Source: Euptelea pleiosperma (Eukaryota > Streptophyta > Magnoliopsida > Ranunculales > Eupteleaceae). Taken from it: a DNA stretch of 64,000 nucleotides. Under the pieces are notes generated by a model, which was not told the DNA's origin, searched no databases, and saw nothing but the letters and a program-made list of their open reading frames with translations. Made by a program: the position numbers and the translations under genes. The stretch spans positions 5,316,829 through 5,380,828 of the forward strand of contig CM068540.1 of NCBI GenBank assembly GCA_035048495.1, in the 5' to 3' direction. Shown piece after piece: positions 62,501 to 64,000 of the stretch (its first letter is position 1; each line of letters opens with the position of its first letter).

Positions 62501-63516
62501 CTTTACAATCCTTGCACCAGCATTACATGCAGTCAGTACCTGTAAAGTCATGAAAAGAATCAAGTCCACTATGGAACAGGAGGAGTTCAAAAGTTTCAAA
62601 GCCAGAGGAGAAGTCAAGAACACTTGGAACCAAAAAAAATCCAACTTCCAGAACTCCCATTATATAGATATTAAGATAAAGACAGTAAAGAAGGTTAAAC
62701 AAATCAACATAAATAGAAGAAAAATATATTGAACAAAATAAAATAACGAAATATTGGCATTTCAAAAGAGAGAAAGAAAAAAGTAAGATAGATGCTCTTA
62801 CTTCTGTTGGCGTCATTACTCCAGGTATGTAGAGAACTTCATCACCTTGTACATCATCCAAAATGTCCTGATGACCACAGAGCTTATTTAGAGAAAACAG
62901 TACTTAAAAGAAGGTAAACTCCAGCAGCTTAAATTGAGTTTCAAAATTGCTTTATTTAGGGAATTCTTCAGTGTGAGATGAGCATTTATGGAGACAACCT
63001 CAACTATAATTGAGGTCATGGATAAAATAATCAAAGGGAAAAGTTAAAGAAACTTCATGACACATACTTCTTCAAGGTAGCAAATAAAATTTATAAGATC
63101 TAATGGTTCTTGACACACCTTGACCATAGCAGGACTCATGAGGAACTTTGCCCCTGCCTTAACGGCTCTTTTGGCATCCATAGCATTCAAAACAGTCCCA
63201 ACCTGCAAGATCCTTGCCAGATTGAGACAAAAACTTACAAACCAATTCTACTAAATGAATCGCATTACCACAAGACAATAACATAAGCTGCACATAAATG
63301 GACCAGTGTATGGTAAATGTGGAAGGGGTTTAGGAAATAATTACTCCTATTGTAGATGTAGGGTGTTCCTGCACCAGTCCTTGTACCACCTGTACATCGG
63401 AGAAGAGAAAGCACATAAGCTCTGATGTTGATTGGCCAATTGCAATCAAACAGCTGATGAAATCACATGAGTGAAACAACCTCAGACATATTTGGGGTGG
63501 ACATCACAATCTCCAG
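47432..63516 (-). CDS. KDPG/KHG-aldolase-like protein, 5'-partial, seven exons visible
   Basis: Class I aldolase family of the Entner-Doudoroff pathway; in bacteria it splits 2-keto-3-deoxy-6-phosphogluconate into pyruvate and glyceraldehyde 3-phosphate. Exons on the minus strand: 63516-63481, 63389-63345, 63202-63119, 62867-62802, 62539-62501, 52401-52302, 47586-47432; all have GT-AG borders and matching phases and give 174 residues. Landmarks: LEIVMSTP (Glu matches E. coli Glu45), [39 protein letters not shown] (Lys matches Schiff-base Lys133), VASQGIT. The N-terminus and any transit peptide lie beyond 64000. No stop or frameshift, so it is probably functional. Introns 5 and 6 are 10,099 and 4,715 bp and full of transposons. 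In-plant substrate is inferred only. Confidence 0.9.
47587..48560. other. Aldolase intron 6, proximal part
   Basis: Mostly AT-rich. Overlapping open frames on both strands (47795-48142) lack known motifs. A CT-rich run lies at 48325-48380. Confidence 0.35.
48562..48788. repeat. Tandem pair of hairpin units
   Basis: Two about 60-bp palindromic units, 48562-48620 and 48723-48788, period about 168 bp. Each has GTGAGGATGATCTCCTCA next to its inverted partner with CAAAAATC at the edge. Probably a MITE remnant duplicated in tandem. Confidence 0.7.
48870..49687. other. Aldolase intron 6, middle part
   Basis: TA repeat at 48879-48895. The open frame 48906-49154 is not recognised. Near 49615-49690, AGTCTCAAGTTTTTGAAAG is repeated twice. 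Confidence 0.35.
49688..50126. mobile_element. Foldback element, about 158-bp arms
   Basis: Left arm about 49690-49847 (from AATGCCAAGATGGGGAGAAA to CTAGCAACATTGAATC), right arm about 49976-50126 its reverse complement with only a few differences. Spacer of about 125 bp without coding sense. No target duplication seen. Confidence 0.85.
50127..50430 (+). pseudogene. LINE C-terminal remnant
   Basis: Plus-strand frame with [20 protein letters not shown] followed by [17 protein letters not shown]. This W/H-IRxERNRR pattern is the tail of plant L1-type LINE polyproteins behind the zf-RVT. No RT core nearby. Confidence 0.6.
50431..51199. other. Intronic sequence, nothing assigned
   Basis: AT-rich. 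ATCTTACGATT-type words repeat at 50586-50690. No gene recognised. Confidence 0.35.
51200..51815 (+). pseudogene. 3' end of a Ty1/copia element: RNase H and LTR
   Basis: RNase H end: [19 protein letters not shown] (about 51251-51307), [20 protein letters not shown] (about 51348-51407), [14 protein letters not shown] (about 51482-51523). Then the purine tract GATGGGGAG (51587-51595) and an LTR from TGTTAATGTAATACAAGG (51596) to TTTTCCTATCA (51815), with TATA-like GTATAAATAA (51650). The rest of the element is missing. Confidence 0.8.
51816..52301. other. Intron 6 distal part
   Basis: An open frame at 51979-52161 has no recognised family. A-run at about 52168-52180. It leads into the donor of exon 6. 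Confidence 0.35.
52302..52401 (-). CDS. Aldolase-like gene, exon 6
   Basis: 100 bp, [18 protein letters not shown] then [15 protein letters not shown]. Acceptor TTATAG before, donor ATAG|GTTGGT after. Holds the phosphate-site region following the catalytic Lys. Confidence 0.92.
52581..52830 (-). pseudogene. 5'-truncated LINE scrap
   Basis: Minus-strand frame [20 protein letters not shown] followed by IF and a stop: the conserved C-terminal motif of plant L1 elements. It ends in an A-run (T-run at 52583-52590 on plus), consistent with a poly(A) tail of a truncated insertion. Confidence 0.65.
52831..53499. other. Aldolase intron 5, proximal part
   Basis: No gene recognised. The open frame 53117-53479 on the minus strand has no known motif. 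Confidence 0.3.
53500..53915 (+). repeat. Diverged direct repeat, left member
   Basis: Shares GTGCCTTGGCAT, CATGTGTTGGCA and the order of TTAACAGGAT, CATAATGGCAATA-like and GGATTCCCAA-like words with 61650-62190. The two lie in the same orientation around the copia insertion and may be terminal repeats of an older element. Confidence 0.5.
53916..54799. other. Unassigned sequence in intron 5
   Basis: No recognised gene. Probably interior of the older element proposed from the flanking repeats. Confidence 0.3.
54800..55651 (+). other. Coding-like remnant of an unknown element, 5' part
   Basis: TATA-like CTCTATATAAACTCC (54811) stands about 120 bp before a broken frame containing [20 protein letters not shown] (about 54942-55001) and, after a shift, [19 protein letters not shown] (about 55110-55166) and [20 protein letters not shown] (about 55326-55385). 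It reads on across the copia insertion (61566 onward). No known family recognised; a gag-like protein is one possibility. Confidence 0.3.
55652..56011 (-). repeat. 3' LTR of young copia (TSD ACTAC)
   Basis: 360 bp, from TGTTGTTGTTTGAGG to GAATCCAACA in plus orientation. Flanked on the outside by ACTAC (55647-55651). On the inside is the polypurine tract GCTTCAGGGGGAG (minus strand, 56024-56012). Confidence 0.95.
55914..60331 (-). pseudogene. copia gag-pol with few disruptions
   Basis: Gag begins [17 protein letters not shown] (60331) with [20 protein letters not shown]; zinc knuckle [14 protein letters not shown] (about 59500-59541). Protease region with [15 protein letters not shown] (about 59165-59210), GAG-pre-integrase [17 protein letters not shown], integrase [20 protein letters not shown] (58395-58460) with [16 protein letters not shown] has [31 protein letters not shown] (about 56940-56975, intact active site) and LRYFLGIEV. 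RNase [20 protein letters not shown] to [20 protein letters not shown] and [19 protein letters not shown]. Stops or shifts near 60076, 58627, 57480, 57060, 56530 and 56200 break the single frame. Confidence 0.9.
60355..60950. repeat. Tandem repeats in the copia leader
   Basis: Four diverged units of about 150-175 bp between the 5' LTR and gag. GGAGGTGCGGCTAGGGTAGA or close variants begin at 60394, 60567 and 60721, with a fourth near 60873. Each unit also has CCGGAGATTCGACAATC-like and CCCAGATAGTCC-like words. The minus-strand frame 60543-60908 is a by-product. Confidence 0.8.
61206..61560 (-). repeat. 5' LTR of young copia
   Basis: 355 bp, same ends as the LTR at 55652. Followed by ACTAC (61561-61565). 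Confidence 0.95.
61566..62190 (+). other. Continuation of the unknown element and right direct repeat
   Basis: Resumes the sequence broken by the copia ([12 protein letters not shown], about 61567-61602). From about 61650 it parallels 53500-53915 (TTGGTGCCTTGGCATCACTG, GCCATGTGTTGGCAACC). Open frames at 61538-62293 have no recognised motif. Confidence 0.4.
62191..62500. other. Intron 5 distal part
   Basis: T-rich; nothing recognised. Ends at the donor of exon 5 (minus strand, GT at 62500-62499). Confidence 0.4.
62501..62539 (-). CDS. Aldolase-like gene, exon 5 (catalytic Lys)
   Basis: 39 bp, [13 protein letters not shown]. The last codon (AAG, 62503-62501) is the predicted Schiff-base lysine, directly before the donor AAAG|GTCAG of the 10.1-kb intron. 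Confidence 0.92.
62802..62867 (-). CDS. Aldolase-like gene, exon 4
   Basis: 66 bp, [20 protein letters not shown] then TE. Acceptor CATCAG, donor GAA|GTAAGA. Confidence 0.92.
63119..63202 (-). CDS. Aldolase-like gene, exon 3
   Basis: 84 bp, [20 protein letters not shown] then LMSPAMVK, the family GTVLN and AGAxF-SP motifs. Acceptor TTGCAG, donor AAG|GTGTGT. Confidence 0.93.
63345..63389 (-). CDS. Aldolase-like gene, exon 2 of those visible
   Basis: 45 bp, [15 protein letters not shown]. Acceptor GTACAG, donor GGA|GTAATT. Confidence 0.9.
63481..63516 (-). CDS. Aldolase-like gene, first visible exon
   Basis: 36 bp, [12 protein letters not shown], with the Glu expected to act as acid/base. 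Acceptor GTGTAG, donor GAG|GTTGTT. Earlier exons were not found up to 64000; 63517-64000 looks like intron. Confidence 0.88.
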
Positions 63517-64000
63517 CTACACATTAAGAAAGAATAACCAACATATTAGAAGGCCCCAAAATAACTATTGGTGATCTTCAATTGGTAATCAGTACAAAAG
63601 GTCCAAGCTTCAATATGAAGAAAGTAAAGACACCAAGAGTGTGACTTATACACAACAGAAGTGTATACAATCCATTTGGCCATGTCCCAAAATCCCATCT
63701 ATTGGGTGATTCTTTAGGAGAACTGTTTTATTTTGTTATTTCCACCCTCGCTCCACTTGACAGTACAAAACAATGTGATTGATTGGATGCTAGGAGTATC
63801 CAATTAGTAAACTTCTGGGGCTAGGGTCAATTCAAAAGGTGATCCATCAACGTAAGTCGGATCAGCAGTTCACAAACTGTGGATGTAGGTGAGTACACAC
63901 TTCTGGTCCATATAAGGATAACATAAAAGTTCATCCGTAAGGAAATTTCTCACCCCTGTATCATAAACAAGCAAGCAAGATGATTATATGTTTAAGGAGA

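Overview
The window is nuclear DNA of a flowering plant with a large, repeat-rich genome. The evidence is spliced genes with plant-type GT-AG introns, a cytosolic ribosomal protein gene with a 5'UTR intron and telo-box, plant-type Ty1/copia and Ty3/gypsy elements, Mutator-like transposases, SINEs, MITE-like foldbacks and no prokaryotic feature. The exact lineage cannot be read from the sequence. Two host genes are visible: RPS28 (eS28; CDS 33908-34105, plus strand) and a plant KDPG/KHG-aldolase-like gene (minus strand, seven exons between 63516 and 47432, 5' end outside the window). Nearly everything else is transposon-derived.

Layout. 1-2122: decayed Mutator-like (MULE) transposase with SWIM zinc finger and an OTU-protease-like C-terminal domain; a second, truncated copy lies at about 7500-9397. 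3312-7127: element with terminal inverted repeats of about 320-335 bp, split by a long LTR. 4046-23400 holds four copies of one long LTR-like family (A+ 4046-6652, B- 11830-14753, C- 16286-18003, D+ 20326-23400). None has an internal region, and B and C have perfect 5-bp target duplications. 19441-20074: Athila-like gypsy piece. 20075-28849: minus-strand copia (SIRE-like) whose 3' LTR is split by copy D. 28850-30890: minus-strand Tat-like gypsy piece.

31857-32390: three-copy tandem repeat directly upstream of RPS28; then RPS28 (32450-34400). 34841-35013: tRNA-derived SINE with target duplication. 35868-36235: foldback MITE. 36606-41690: complete but decayed copia (TSD TTATT). 41740-45900: minus-strand copia remnant interrupted by a palindrome-rich element (43365-43998). 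46790-47160: LINE piece.

47432-63516: aldolase gene. Its 4.7-kb and 10.1-kb introns contain foldbacks, a copia 3' end, LINE scraps and a young, nearly intact copia (55652-61560, TSD ACTAC, near-identical LTRs). The coding exons remain open and spliceable, so the gene is probably active despite the load. The most interesting unexplained structures are the long LTR family with its conserved hairpin, the palindrome-rich element at 43.4-44.0 kb, the G-box foldback family, and the G-box repeat array in front of RPS28.
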